Below are positions 1 to 10,780 of a DNA stretch of 64,000 nt, in pieces. This DNA is from Datura wrightii (taxonomy: Eukaryota > Streptophyta > Magnoliopsida > Solanales > Solanaceae). Location: NCBI GenBank assembly GCA_035772735.1, contig JASDFA010000016.1:150114501-150178500 (forward strand). Direction: 5' to 3'. Positions within the stretch are counted from its first letter, which is position 1. The number at the start of each line of letters is the position of its first letter. The position numbers and the translations under genes are program-made. The notes beneath the pieces were generated by a model. The model did not search any database, had not been told where the DNA came from, and saw only the letters and a list, made by a program, of their open reading frames with translations.

Positions 1-210
1 TGTCACGGAGGAGGGCCTCCGCGTTACCCTCCATGACATGTTGAGGTGTATTCCGGATTTTGTAAAAATTTCCAGAATACCTGCGCGATGGCTCCATGTC
101 ACGGATGCAGTGCTCTGCGTTACCCTCCGTGACATGTTGAGGTGTATTTCGCGTCGGGTCACCTCGGGTCACTGGGTAACCCGTGCAAAAAACCTCTTTT
201 AAACCCCAAT
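1..210 (+). promoter_or_regulatory. Element A internal promoter candidate upstream of ORF2
   Basis: Two GC-rich inverted repeats occur here: TGTCACGGAGG (1-11) against CCTCCATGACA (about 28-38), and CATGTCACGGA (95-105) against TCCGTGACATG (126-136, perfect 11 bp). An AT-rich TATA-like stretch, CTTTTAAACCCC, follows at 196-207, then a C/T-rich leader. The same words recur upstream of the TATA box in the LTRs of this family, so the linker resembles an LTR U3 promoter module. Promoter function is inferred from this order and its repetition in elements C, D and F. Confidence 0.5.
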
Positions 211-956
211 TTCCTTCATTTTCTTTCTATTCTTTCAATCCCTCCGCGACCCACACCCAAAATCCCCTTCTCTCCCAACGTGACACGGACTTAGTGATCA
301 ACTTCCTTCGAGTTTTCTTCAATTTTACCGAAGTAAAGGCATGTTCTTGAATTTTTCTTGAGTATTGCTTAAATTTTCAATTCTTGAACATGTTTTGTGA
401 TGAAACTTTGCCCTAAGTGAGAAATATGCTTGAAATCAATTGAGTTATGATTGAATAATGTTCATAGTGTCGTTGTGAGTAGATTAACTCAATGATTGCA
501 TGTTTTGTTGAAATTCTTGCAATATTGAAAGCTAGGGTTGAGGATTGAATAGGAAGAAGACAAAATGCATGTAAATGTTGATAAATTGGGTTGTGCATGT
601 TGTTTGAAGTGAAATGTAGGGTGATTGATGTTGAATATGCTAAGTTAGAAGAGGGATTTTCAGGAGAATGCAAATGGAGAATTACATAGGTTGTTGTGAA
701 AAAATTGCAAAGTGCTAATGATGATGTAATTGAATCGATGGAGAAATTTTTATTCATGGTACGAAGTCTGAGTAGTACAAAGTAATTGTTCCATCGACTG
801 ATATGAATGCACTAAGAATGTTGAATGCTAAGAATGGCAAAATCATGAATGTCTTGTCGAATTGTGTTGATTGCGGCTAAAGACTAAGTGTGGGGTGATC
901 CGATTAAACCCAACCTTAGTTATAGTTAATTATGACTTGAATAACATTGAGACTGT
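211..956 (+). other. Leader and predicted 5'-UTR intron of ORF2 (element A)
   Basis: A C/T-rich leader is followed at 338/339 by AAAG|GCATGT, which aligns with the AAAG|GTATGT donor in element C; A would need a GC-AG intron or has lost the donor. The candidate acceptor ATGTACAG ends at 972, giving an intron of about 634 nt. The leader shares the CCCTCCGCGACC word with element C. No open coding frame of note occurs in this stretch. Confidence 0.45.
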
Positions 957-2199
957 ATGTTCGAATGTACAGGAACAAAGTCAGGCCGACAAGACAAGGG
1001 CAAGGGCGCATCCACATCGGGTGCCAGCAGAAAGAGGGTAAGATTGGGGACAACAGTTCAAGCAGCACCAGAGGTTCCTAGAGGTCAACGCCGACAATAC
1101 GGAACCAGATGGGTGACTAATGAGGGGAAGAAGTGGTATGCTAAACATAAAGAAACCAAATACTTCCCGGAGGAGCAGATAGCACGGGAACCACTGGAAT
1201 AGGAATTCCCGCAGATTGTACACAGGATTGACACCGCTGGGCTAAACTTCATTTTCGAAGAACCCAGGGAGTGCAATCTCCATCTTATCCGGGAGTTCTA
1301 TGCCAATTGGAACCCGACCTTATGCAGCCACACCATAAAAATCAGAGGACAGGTAGTCACCTTTGATCCCCACCACTTGAATGCAATCCTGGGGGCACGG
1401 GACACAGACGCTCATGTCCTCCGTCAGCTGAACATCACTCCACCCTATGCGGACATCAGACGCACCTTATGTGGAGCCCGATCGATAGACAGGTGGGGTA
1501 GGCACAAGGAGAGGGGCTGCCATCAGACATTGCCCTACTCTCAGATGAACAGGGAGGACCGAATTTGGTTGAAGATTGTGTGTTCATGCCTGATCCCGGG
1601 GGTGCACATGACATATGTCACCCGAGATAGAGTGTGCTTGGTGTATGCCTTGATGAAGGGGTTGGAAATCAATGTTGGGGCGGTGATCATCTCCGCCATG
1701 AAGAGAGCCCGACTACATCAGGGGCATAGATACGGGTTCGGTGGTCTGCTTACACACGTTCCTGAGAGGCCACAATATTGAGGAGGAGGCCCTAGATTAC
1801 ATCCCTCAGATCGACAGGCGTGCCTTGGATGTCACCAAAACCAAGACACCTGACACTACTTATGGGCTGGTGCTCACACTAGCCGAGCGACATGCTCGGG
1901 ATGATCAGTACATGGCCCTCATGTATGGGATGCAGATGTTGCAGCTGCGCATCGGAGGACGGCCCACAACGGAGGATGAGTTGTGGCAGCTCGAGTTGGA
2001 TTACCCATTCAACGAGAATGCTCGAGCTTTATGCAGAGTGGGGCCCGCATTTGTGGAGCCCGTAGATGATGATGTCCCTACCGATGAGGAGACACGCCGG
2101 GAGGACTCAGATGTTGAGTCGGATGAGGACGATGGGGACGATTTTGATATGGGAGATGAAGCACTGGCACCTGATGAAGAAGTTGAATACTTTGATTGA
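957..2199 (+). pseudogene. ORF2 of element A, Transposase_32-type protein, broken
   Basis: The product resembles the plant-specific family annotated 'putative plant transposon protein' (Transposase_32, PF20167 by memory). Its role is unknown, and despite the name no DDE catalytic core is visible. About 414 codons are recognisable. A basic N-terminus (RQDKGKG, RKRVR) is followed by a central core with REFYANW, LNITPPYADIRRTLCGA, QMNREDRIWLKIVCSC, VTRDRVCLVYALMKG and INVGAVI, then a long acidic tail rich in DDD, EDD and DEE. One in-frame TAG at about 1200 replaces a Gln codon, and a +1 shift near 1745 breaks the frame. No signal peptide or clear membrane segment is seen, so an envelope role is not supported. 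The closest relative here is ORF2 of element C. Confidence 0.75.
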
Positions 2200-2245
2200 T
2201 CAGGGAGTTTCACCACCCAACCTTTGTGATATTTTGCAATTATAT

Positions 2246-2285
2246 GAACATTGGGGACAGTGTTCGGCTTAAGTGTGGGGTGGGA
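2246..2285 (+). promoter_or_regulatory. Post-ORF2 RGGA-loop hairpin with purine tract (element A)
   Basis: GAACATTG - GGGA - CAGTGTTC (2246-2265) forms an 8-bp stem with one G-T type pair and a four-base loop. TAAGTGTGGGGTGGGA follows at 2270-2285. The pair of motifs has the same layout as the terminal polypurine site of the same element at 3903-3939. It may be a second plus-strand priming site or an RNA signal; that is inference. Confidence 0.55.
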
Positions 2286-3902
2286 GTAGTTAGGTGCTAG
2301 CTGTTTTGTTTATGTTTGTAGTGCTTGTGCCAAATGTGACCCTGTGACTCTGTGTTTCGTGTTCTATAATTAATGTGGTGTTGTAATGAATCTTGAGCTG
2401 TTGTTGTGTGTGATGTGTAAATATTTTTCAAATTATATTTTTATCTTTTTCTATCAAAAATTTTTTGTTGAATTTTTTTTATGTTGGGTTTCTCGGATTT
2501 TGTTGTCGGTGCTTTTCCTGAGAATAGTCCCATTGAACCGATGTCGTAGATAGTGACTGTTCCCTAGGATGGATGGATGACGACCGTCTTAAGGGAAATG
2601 TAGTCGATAGGAGTAGTTTTTTTCTTTTTCTTCTTTCTTTTGTTTGTTTCCCAAACGTGTCGCTAATTAATGGTTCGAAATTCTTGTTACATGTTGTACA
2701 TGATATTAAGATGCAAAGGTGATTTGTATGAAATCATGCAAATGTGTTAAACATGTTGAGGCTTAATAGTGAATTCTTGTAATTAGCTTATTGAAGAGTC
2801 TGTGAATATGTCTTAAGTTGAGCATCTACAATGACTGTGAGGTGAGGTTTCGATTATTCCATGCTATTGTGAAGTGTCTAGAACTTTTCTGGTGTGTATA
2901 CTAAACGAAATGAAGGATGTGGATTGTAGGAAAGGATGTAGGCATTTCTTTTAATAAACCGAAAGTTTCTCCCTTATCATACCTACCTTGACTATATATC
3001 CTAGTTAGCCCCATGATTCTTTAGCCTATTCTTTGAGAGGTACAAACCGAGCTTAATCCCTTCTTTTCATTAGTCGTGAATTTGATCCAAAAGTGCTTAA
3101 GAAATATTTTTTTTCCCAAAGTGTAAAGGAGTGAGAAGTGTGAACCGAAAGGAAAGCGGAAGTTGTGAAAGCTAAAGAAATGGTCAAAGGTGCACTTGTT
3201 GAAAATGATCAATTAATAGTAGAGAGTAAGAAAATCCATGAATGAGAAAAAAAATAAAGATGTATAAATACTCTTTGCTAGTAAGTTGAGTGAGATTAAA
3301 GAAATGGGAACAAAAACAAAGAAGAAAATTCAAGAATGAGAGGATGGAGGAAGAAGCAATGCCCATACTGAAGGTGGGATGTATTGAAAGGCGCTTAGGG
3401 AAGCTAGTTGCTATTATTGGTTAGCCCAATATTTACTAGTTCCTTAGCTTACATTACAACCCATTAAGTCCTACGTGATCTTACATCACGCATCCTTATA
3501 TTAGTGGAGTAAAACACTAGAGGCAAGCTTATGGGTCATGACATGATGTATGTGAATTCTCTGGGAGAGTGAGCGAAATTGTATTTGTATACCCCTACAC
3601 GTAGTGCCTTGGAAATCTTATGATGGCAAATGGGGTAATTCCCTTATGTTGTGAGGGCACATGCTTGACGAGAGATAAAATTTCATGTCGGATGTCTTGA
3701 TTAGTTAATTTGCATGAGTTTGCCAAGATTGAGAATCGATTCTTGAGGTTAGGAGGTCTTAATGTGGTGTATTTCATTGTATTGATGAAACCATGCATGT
3801 TTTCTTGATGATTTTCTAACTTATAATCTGTATAGCCGTAGCTTGAATGGTCGAGCCAAATTAGCTATGCGTGGGTTTCAATTGCATGAGATGTGAAAGT
3901 AT
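2286..3902 (+). other. Conserved 3' non-coding tract of element A
   Basis: There is no credible coding frame in 1.6 kb. The tract contains blocks that recur in the other Athila-like elements. One, around ATGGATGGATGACGACCGTC at about 2567, recurs reversed at about 22660, 35270 and 39905. A second block at about 3440-3580 holds AAGCTTATGGGTCATGACATG and GAGAGTGAGCG, and recurs reversed at about 21640-21770 and 38930-39070. Such conservation in non-coding DNA suggests cis-acting RNA function or recent common descent. Confidence 0.6.
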
Positions 3903-3939
3903 TGTTCGAGGACGAACAAGGTTTTAAGTGTGGGGTCAG
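3903..3939 (+). promoter_or_regulatory. Terminal hairpin and polypurine tract of element A
   Basis: TGTTCG - AGGA - CGAACA (3903-3918) is a perfect 6-bp stem with a four-base loop. AAGGTTTTAAGTGTGGGG follows and ends a few bases before the LTR, the expected place of the plus-strand primer. The same arrangement is seen at 21278-21314 and 38563-38598. Confidence 0.75.
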
Positions 3940-5333
3940 TGATCTTGGGCAGAATTTCATGCCCAAGTGATACTCAAATGCTTCATTTCGACTTGTTTAT
4001 CTATTGTTATGTGTATATTCTCATGTGATTCCTAGGTAAATGTGAATTTATACTAACCAACATGATTAGTGTTGTTTTGCAGGTGGAAGGAAATTTTGGA
4101 AGCTAATATATATGTTGGTGAAGTGCGGGAATGGACTTGGAAGCAAGAGTGGAACTTGACAAGGGAAGTTGGCAAAAATAAGGGCTCCGCGATGGAGCCA
4201 TGTCATGCTACCATCGTGGGGGCATTCTACCTAGGACGAATTATTTATGTCATATTCCAGTGGAGGTTCGCGTTACCTTTGTGGCATGGAGGCAAGGCTC
4301 CGCGATACAAGTCGTGCCACGTTGAGGTGCAGTTACCTGGGAGGCGATTTCCAGTGCGGGTCCGTGATATCCCCGTGGCACGGAGGGAGTGCTCCACGAT
4401 ACACTCTGTGCCACGTTGCTTGCTATTCCGAGAAAAATTCTCAATAGTATAAATAGCACACTAAGGTTTTATTTTAAACATTCTGACTTGGTTGAGCAAG
4501 AACGTGGGTTGCAGGCAGTTGAGAGGACAAAATCTAGGGTTATTCTCTTCCTTTTTCTCTTTAATTTCAATTGCTTGTATGAATTCTACTTATTTGAAGA
4601 TGTTTAATCCACAAATGAGTGGCTAATTCACCTCTTGCTGAGGTTAAGGATAATTGTAGAGGAATGTAATCATTAATCATTTCAGTTTTCATCTTCTCTT
4701 CAATGGTTGTTCTATCAATTCTTGTTTTAACTGCATTAATGTTTGGCCAATATTAATCTATATCTTAGAAATCCAATTTTGATTCTGAAGAGGACAGATG
4801 TGAATTGGTAGGATATGATCTTTTCTTAGTTAAGAAAATTGAGAATTGATTTACGTTTAGAATAGAAATATATATGAAAGTCTTATTAGTCATTTATGGA
4901 ATCGGTTATGTATGGCTAGAGCATGAGATTCTTATATCACAGAAATGTAGAATAAGGTTTCATGATTCTTTAATTGGATAGGAGTCGAAAGATCCAATCC
5001 ATTGGCAATTAATTCCTGACTAGCAACCGAAGAGAAGATTGACTGAAGTGAATTAAGAAATTACATCCCTGCATGCCTGCCTTAACCCCAGCTTGTTCAT
5101 TGCTATTGTTCAGACTCAAATTATAATCTTGACTTAGATTCTTATTACTTAGTGACCTTAACTCATAAAACATTATTTATTTGGTTGTCTGCATTCATAG
5201 AGATATCGTTCACTGACACTTAAGTTAATTAATACAGTAGTTTAGTCCCTGTGGGATCGATACTTGGCTTAAAATAAAGCCACTTTACTACTTGTACGAC
5301 CACGTGCACTTGCGTGTAGTTTCCAGTCGAACA
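3940..5333 (+). repeat. 3' LTR of element A (family A)
   Basis: It begins TGATCTTGGGC just after the polypurine tract and ends GTCGAACA. The solo LTR at 30395-31799 is a close relative in the other orientation. U3 carries a conserved splice-acceptor-like site (CTAAC at 4053-4057, TTTTGCAG ending at 4082), a group of GC-rich palindromes and a TATA box at 4448. A candidate splice donor CTT|GTATGA lies at 4577, about 125 bp after the TATA box. Confidence 0.85.
4183..4456 (+). promoter_or_regulatory. U3 palindrome group and TATA box, LTR of element A
   Basis: GGCTCC-GCGAT-GGAGCC (4183-4199) and CGTGGCACGGAG against CTCTGTGCCACG (4374-4415, one weak pair) are inverted repeats just upstream of TATAAATAG (4448-4456). 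Transcription of the element should start about 30 bp later. The ACGTGGC/ACGTGTC-like cores in such palindromes resemble bZIP/ABRE sites; regulator identity is only a guess. Confidence 0.6.
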
Positions 5334-5953
5334 AGGTCACCCGTGGCCTAGAATGGATGCTGGGCAAGGATAATTGGGCAGTGTTGACCGCGGATGGTGA
5401 CCACGAGTCGTGGTCACCCACCACGATTCGTGGTGTCCTCCGTGGGGTACCAGGGTGAAATTTTGGCAGTGTACCTCACAACTCAGGACACGAGTCGAGG
5501 TCCCTAGCGACGAGTAGTCCAGTCCCTCATGAGGACTGGCAGTCAGCAAAATTCTGCGATTTAAGTGAGGGCTTTTCTGTAATTCCTATGTCCTAAGGTC
5601 CTATACTATGTTGTTTTAACATCAGAAAGGGTGCTTTAAGAGGGAATAAACTAGCCTAAGTCCTCATTCATGCATACAAAGGTTTGGGAAGGTGATAGAA
5701 GGGTGATCTAGGTGATTTCAAGGTGTTCTTCATCAATTTCCTCTTAGGCAATCCAGGAAAGTTAAGAACCAGTTATGCCTAGGTATGTAAGGCTATCAAT
5801 GGGTGATTTCTTCCACACCCATTCGCATCCTCTATGATTTGTACAAAATTTTTATTAAAAACTCATGGGGTTTTTAAGATGATTTTTATAAGAGTCTAAT
5901 GATTTGATAATGGGTTTTGTGATTTTAGATTCTCATCATAATCTATGGGTTTT
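5334..5953 (+). repeat. Fragment of backbone 5' LTR
   Basis: It is assigned by position: it runs from the end of element A to the left TSD of element B, and continues at 16739 into sequence that ends at the backbone primer site. It contains two adjoining palindromes, GGTGACCACGA-G-TCGTGGTCACC (5396-5418) and CACCACGA-T-TCGTGGTG (5419-5435), which echo the palindromes in other LTRs of this window. No genes. Confidence 0.65.
5949..5953. repeat. Target-site duplication of element B, left copy
   Basis: GTTTT directly precedes the LTR start at 5954 and is repeated at 16739-16743 directly after the other LTR end. Confidence 0.75.
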
Positions 5954-8652
5954 TGTCATGCCCCAAAACTGGAGTAGGGTGCCACTGGTACTCGATTCAT
6001 GATTGATCGAGAAGCCGGCTAAATTGCATCTATAAATGTAACACTAAGCTAACCAAGCCACCTGTCACAACCAACCAACATAAATATTGGACCCGTAATG
6101 CCTTGATAATAATAAATATGCTACCTGGAAAGCCGACAAGGCTACAATAAAGCTAAACAGAGCAATGGAAAACCAACACGACTACACAACCAACACTACT
6201 ATACAAACTAGTCCACATCAACCTCTATAGAGTAAACAATCTGAAATGCATGGGACAGGGCCCTGACCTACCCATACTGTACACAAAACTCAAAATATTC
6301 AAAACTAGGACATGGCTCTTGGAAGAGAGGAGCATACCACTATCCCGCTGAAATCTAGCTCCTACTGCGTCCGATGATCTGAGCCTCGGCATGTACCTAT
6401 AGCATGATTGCATGAAGGGTCCCAAGATGAAGGGACGTCAGTACGAATAAAATGTATTGGTATGTAAGGCTGAAAACTGTAAACATATAAGATAAAACTG
6501 ATAACTGGGCCAGAAATAAGGAGTAGTAACAACCCGGAATCCTGAAAACAGAAACCTGACAATAACTCATTATTGAAGTGCAAAAGCAACCATCTAGTGC
6601 ACAAGAAAGAGGATAATTGAAATGCCAGCAGACAGCTGATCATAAAATCTATATACAATTCATCTAGCCAGTGTATCAAAACCGGGGTAAATATAAAAAT
6701 GCCTCCAGCCGGTGTACGACAGCGGGGTAAAATAACAAGACCTCCGGACACTGTACCACACCAGGGTAAAATCAATAAATCTTAAACAAAATCATAAATG
6801 GAGCCGATATGGCTTATACTGGACCAACTTAATATGTATAGCATAGAAATGATGAATACTACACATGTGGCCTGCATAGGCCTCCTTCGTAATACATAAC
6901 TACAAGTGAGAACGTATAACATGTAAAGCTAGAAAATAGCACTTAAACACATGTATTCAAAACTTGTATAAATCATAAGGAAATGCGGATGACCTAAGAG
7001 TTTCAACAAGATTTATAGATCGTGTTCGAAGGACATTAGAGCTCGGAGACTCGCTAGCTTGTTGTTAGGTTTAAGGGAAAGGGATTATGAAATATCCCCT
7101 TGGCCTGGACTATTTCATGACATACACATAAGATAAAGTACAACCATAACTAGGAAATCCTAATTCAATAAGCTCGTTTACCCTTAATAGCTTACGATGT
7201 CTTTACTTGGCTTAAAATCGTTTACACGTCATCATCTTTGCCCTTTCACCAATTTCAGTTAGCAACCAGACCTTTAAACATATTTAACATAACATATATA
7301 TGTAAATAACAGACAATAATGACCAACTAACAATGCCCATGCTGAGGGGTCTCCAACTCGATGTACAACTACGACAACAATCAACACAATATCACACTTT
7401 AAATGCCCCACTTTGGCTAGGAATAATCTTTAACATTTAACCTCAATAAAACATGAATATTTAATGCTTAAATGAATCTTGAAATACTGCCTCAAAATTT
7501 TTAAAGAGTTTTCTGGCTCATTCAATTCACAATACACGAATCATGCTTAAAAGAGCGATAGATGGGGCACCTTACATACCTTTCTCCGATGAAATTATCT
7601 CTAGCCGGATTTCTATTTCAATAATCAGCTTTCAACCTCCTTAATCCAATGGTTTTATAGGACAAAAACAAGCTTAATCTTTAGGACAAAATGCATCCCA
7701 AAATAACTAGCCAAAGGGAGTCACAATAGCAAAAACAACACACAGCAACATCAACAACATTTAACCATTTTCTCAACTAGTTTTCACAAACTTTTGAGGG
7801 AGAAACAAGAGCAAATTTTTTACCTTACTTTTTCTGTAATTATTCACCTCAATATGAAGTATAATTCAAGAAAATGAAACAGCCAAAAAGCCTAAGGAAA
7901 ATGAGCAAAACTCAGCTCACAAACAGTCCATCGGCAGCTCACTTAGCTGTCAATTTCCAGATTTTCGCTTTGCAATTTGAAGGTTTAAAAGGGGAGAAAT
8001 CCTTACCTTTTCTCCTGGTTTCAACACCTATTAAAAGATGGATATGTATTCAGTCCAAATAGATTTTGAAACGCAGAAAAACTCCTTCAAAACCTTGCCA
8101 AAACGAGCTCCAAAAAAGACCCTAGCACACTTGGCAAAGTAATCTCAATTTATCTTGTGATTTTCTTGGACTTTTCTTGATGTTCCTCCTTGATTTTATT
8201 TGTCCTAGCTGCTGGAATTGAGAGAGAAATGGAATCCTTAGCAAGCTTGTCAATTAATATTTAGCTGAAAATATTTTCTACAAGTGAAAAATCAGATTTT
8301 AAGTAAATAGGGCGGTGGAGGCGCTAGGGCGTCATGCCCACGTCACCGCTCTGATGCTTCGATAAAATGCCCATAACTTCTTACTCTGAACTCCGATTGA
8401 CAAGAGATTTGATGTTCTGAAAACTAGACTCAAAAGACCTTTAATTTAATAGGTCGTGGGGCTTTTAGTTCATTATATGTGGGGAGATATGGTCGTTTAA
8501 AGTTTACCCTCACTTATAAACTTCACATACTCTTTGGTTTTCTGTTCATACACATTTCCCTTGTCAAGGACAACCAATATACAACTCGTACTTCCTTTAA
8601 CTTAGCATACAAATATCAAATAATCACCAAAAGAATTTTTCAGGTTGTAATA
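5954..8652 (-). repeat. 3' LTR of element B
   Basis: It is collinear with 14005-16738 over the whole length. The inner edge adjoins the purine-rich tract, read on the minus strand, at 8653. It contains a three-unit minisatellite at 6665-6775 and a GC-rich inverted repeat near 8312-8357 (GCGGTG against CACCGC). Confidence 0.88.
6665..6775. repeat. Minisatellite in element B LTR, three units
   Basis: Imperfect units of roughly 35-45 bp are built on CCTCC...GGTGTA...C...GGGGTAAAAT. The sister LTR has four units at 14717-14858, so copy number changed after insertion. Confidence 0.65.
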
Positions 8653-8690
8653 TTCTCCCCCACTTAGGAACATTCATCCCCCAATGGAAA
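8653..8690 (-). promoter_or_regulatory. Polypurine tract of element B with decayed hairpin
   Basis: On the minus strand AAGTGGGGGAGAA abuts the LTR. Upstream of it, GAATGTTCC is a remnant of the AACATTCG-AGGA-CGAATGTT hairpin that is intact in element G; the left arm is lost here. Confidence 0.65.
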
Positions 8691-8759
8691 TTAATTTCAC
8701 TTAATATGCTTCAAAATAGATACTCAATAACTTAAGTATGAAAAACATACCTCAATATC

Positions 8760-9260
8760 ACGTCGACATCGCCAATAGGTGAGGATATTTCTTCTTCATT
8801 TACTCGTCAGCCTCTCAAGTCACTTCCTCGATGTTATTACTTCGCCATAATACTTTAACTAAAGCAACTTCTTTGGTTCGAAGTTTCCTGACTTGCCGGT
8901 CAAGAATAGCAACTGGGACGCCGGTGTAGGTCATCCCCTCAGAAATTCGGACATCATTGATAGGCATAATACGGGTTGGGTCTCCTATACACTTCCACAA
9001 CATTAATACATGAAATACTGAGTGGACTACCGCTAACTCTTGTGGCAACTCCAACTCGTAGGCCACTTTTCCTATCCTGCGGATAACTCTATAGGGCCCA
9101 ATATATCTTTAACTCTTCTTGCCTTTTCGGCCAAATCACATGACGCCTTTCATAGGTGACACTTTCATGAACACCCAATCATTAACAACAAACTCCAATG
9201 CTCAACGACTTACATTTGCATAAGACTTCTGCCTGCTCCGGCTGTTTGAACTCAATCTCT
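8760..9260 (-). pseudogene. Element B integrase C-terminus and chromodomain, broken
   Basis: The GPY-type segment (around VAYELELPQELA) leads into a chromodomain: ILDRQVRKLRTKEVALVKVLWR, then EEVT and KKKYPHL. The conserved Trp after EEVT reads TGA, as expected for a G-to-A change. In chromoviruses this domain steers integration through histone-tail binding; here it is interrupted by stops and is non-functional. Confidence 0.75.
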
Positions 9261-9379
9261 AATAAGTTTCACCTTGTCAATAGCTTGCTGCACTAAGTAT
9301 GGCCCCAATAACTCTGCCTCAATGAGTTCAAACCAGCCCACTGGTAACCTACATTTTTGCCCATATAAAGCTTCATATA

Positions 9380-10050
9380 GGGCCATCTGAACACTTGCCT
9401 AGTATCTATTATTATAGGCGAACTCAATCAAGTAAACATGATCATCCCAGCTTTTGCCAAATTCTAAAACACAGGCACACAACATATCTTCAAGCGTTTG
9501 AATGGTGCGTTCAGCTTGTTCGTCTGTCTGAGGATGACATGCAGTACTGAGGCTTACTTGAGTACCCAGGCCTTTCTGGAAAGTCTTCCAGAAGTTTGTT
9601 GTCAACTGAGCACCTCTTTCAGAAATAATGGAAAAGGGGATGCCATGTAGGAGAACTATCTCCCATATATAACACCTAGCATAATCCTCTGCAACATATG
9701 TGGTCTTAACTAGCAAGAAGTGAGTTGATTTAGTTAATCTATCAATTATTACCCAGATAGAATCATGCTTCCTGCTCATTCGAGGCAATCCTATAATAGA
9801 ATCCATATTTATCACCTCTTACTTCTAGGATAGATATTCTATATCCTGTGCCAGTCCTCCAGGCCTCTGGTGCTCAACCTTCACCTATTGGAAATTGGGA
9901 CACTGAGTCACAAGACCGGTGATGTCCTTTTTCATGCCATTCCACCAATATAGCTGCCTTAGGTCACAATACATCTTTATGGACCCAGGTATACTAAATA
10001 TCGAGAATAATGAGCTTCATTCATAATCTGTTCCCGTAGTTCACCCACAT
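9380..10050 (-). pseudogene. Element B integrase core, catalytic Asp lost
   Basis: The H2C2 zinc segment reads about 10010-9880, with the second Cys of CPNC replaced by Phe. The DDE core follows in an open stretch of 138 codons (9815-9399): IWVIIDRLTKSTHF, IISERGAQL, then HPQTDEQAERTIQ. The second catalytic Asp of the family (ISDRG) is Glu here. The first Asp and the Glu in QAER are kept. Nearby frames are broken, so strand transfer cannot be expected. Confidence 0.8.
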
Positions 10051-10439
10051 TAGGTACACATAGATGACCCTGGTATCTAAGAACTCCATCAGGTCCACAA
10101 TCAAATAGGCTTGACTTCTGTTATGGTATACTATCTCTCAGTAAGACTAACTCTGCATCATCATATTGTCGTTGCTTAACTTCCGCTACCAAGGATGATT
10201 CTGCTGTGTTTTTGACAATAACACCCCCATCTTCGGCATCCAGTAACCGAATCTACAAGTCAGTCAACTGCTGTAGTGCCTTCATCATTTCAATCTTGTC
10301 AACCTAAATATGACTCAAGATACCCATAGACTTGCAACTTAGCGCATCAGCTACAACATTTGCCTTGCCCGGATGATACAGAATGCTATCATCATGATCT
10401 TTCAGCAATTCTAACCACCTTCTTCGGTGTAAATTCAAC

Positions 10440-10780
10440 AACTTCTGCTGAAACAAATACTAGAGGCTCTTATGATTTGTGAAGATATCAACATGTACCC
10501 CGTATAAGTAGTGGTGCCAAATCTTCAATGCAAATACCACTACGACCAACTCAAGATCATGGGTAGGATAATTTTGCTTGTGCTTCCTCAACAATCTAGA
10601 GGCATAAAAATGACCTTTCCGTGTTGCATCAGAACACAACCTAGACTAACTCTCGAAGCATCACAATAGACCACATAACCCTCGACACCCTCTGGAAGAG
10701 TCAGGATAGGTTCTGAAGTCAGCCTATCCTTCAACTCCTGAAAACTTCACTCACATGCCTCTGTCCACTGAAATTTAGAT
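10440..10780 (-). pseudogene. Element B RNase H, broken
   Basis: The reading includes YCDASR, LGCVLMQHGK, ASRLLRKHKQNYPTHDLEL and GVHVDIFTNHKSL, the RNase H of the Ty3 type. The final DHKSL Asp reads Asn here. Several stops and shifts interrupt it. RNase H would remove the RNA template and leave the polypurine primer. Confidence 0.7.

Larger units (their letters stand above)
1..5333 (+). mobile_element. Element A: 3' half of a non-autonomous Athila-like LTR retrotransposon
   Basis: The window opens inside this element. In order it shows a palindrome-rich linker, a Transposase_32-type ORF2, a long conserved 3' non-coding tract, a hairpin plus polypurine tract, and a 1.39 kb LTR ending in CA. 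Its gag-pro part and 5' LTR lie left of the window. The order matches element C on the opposite strand, which is complete, so A is assigned by collinearity. No RT or integrase trace exists in the visible part. It sits inside the 5' LTR of the backbone Tekay-like element; the TSD cannot be checked because the other end is missing. Confidence 0.85.

Noticed and set aside
957..2199. ORF2 considered as an envelope-like protein or a DDE transposase
   Set aside because: No signal peptide, membrane segment or DDE pattern was visible; only the family label contains the word transposon.
6362..6775. 137-codon open frame on the minus strand
   Set aside because: It lies wholly in the element B LTR and runs through a minisatellite; the sister LTR does not keep the frame intact.
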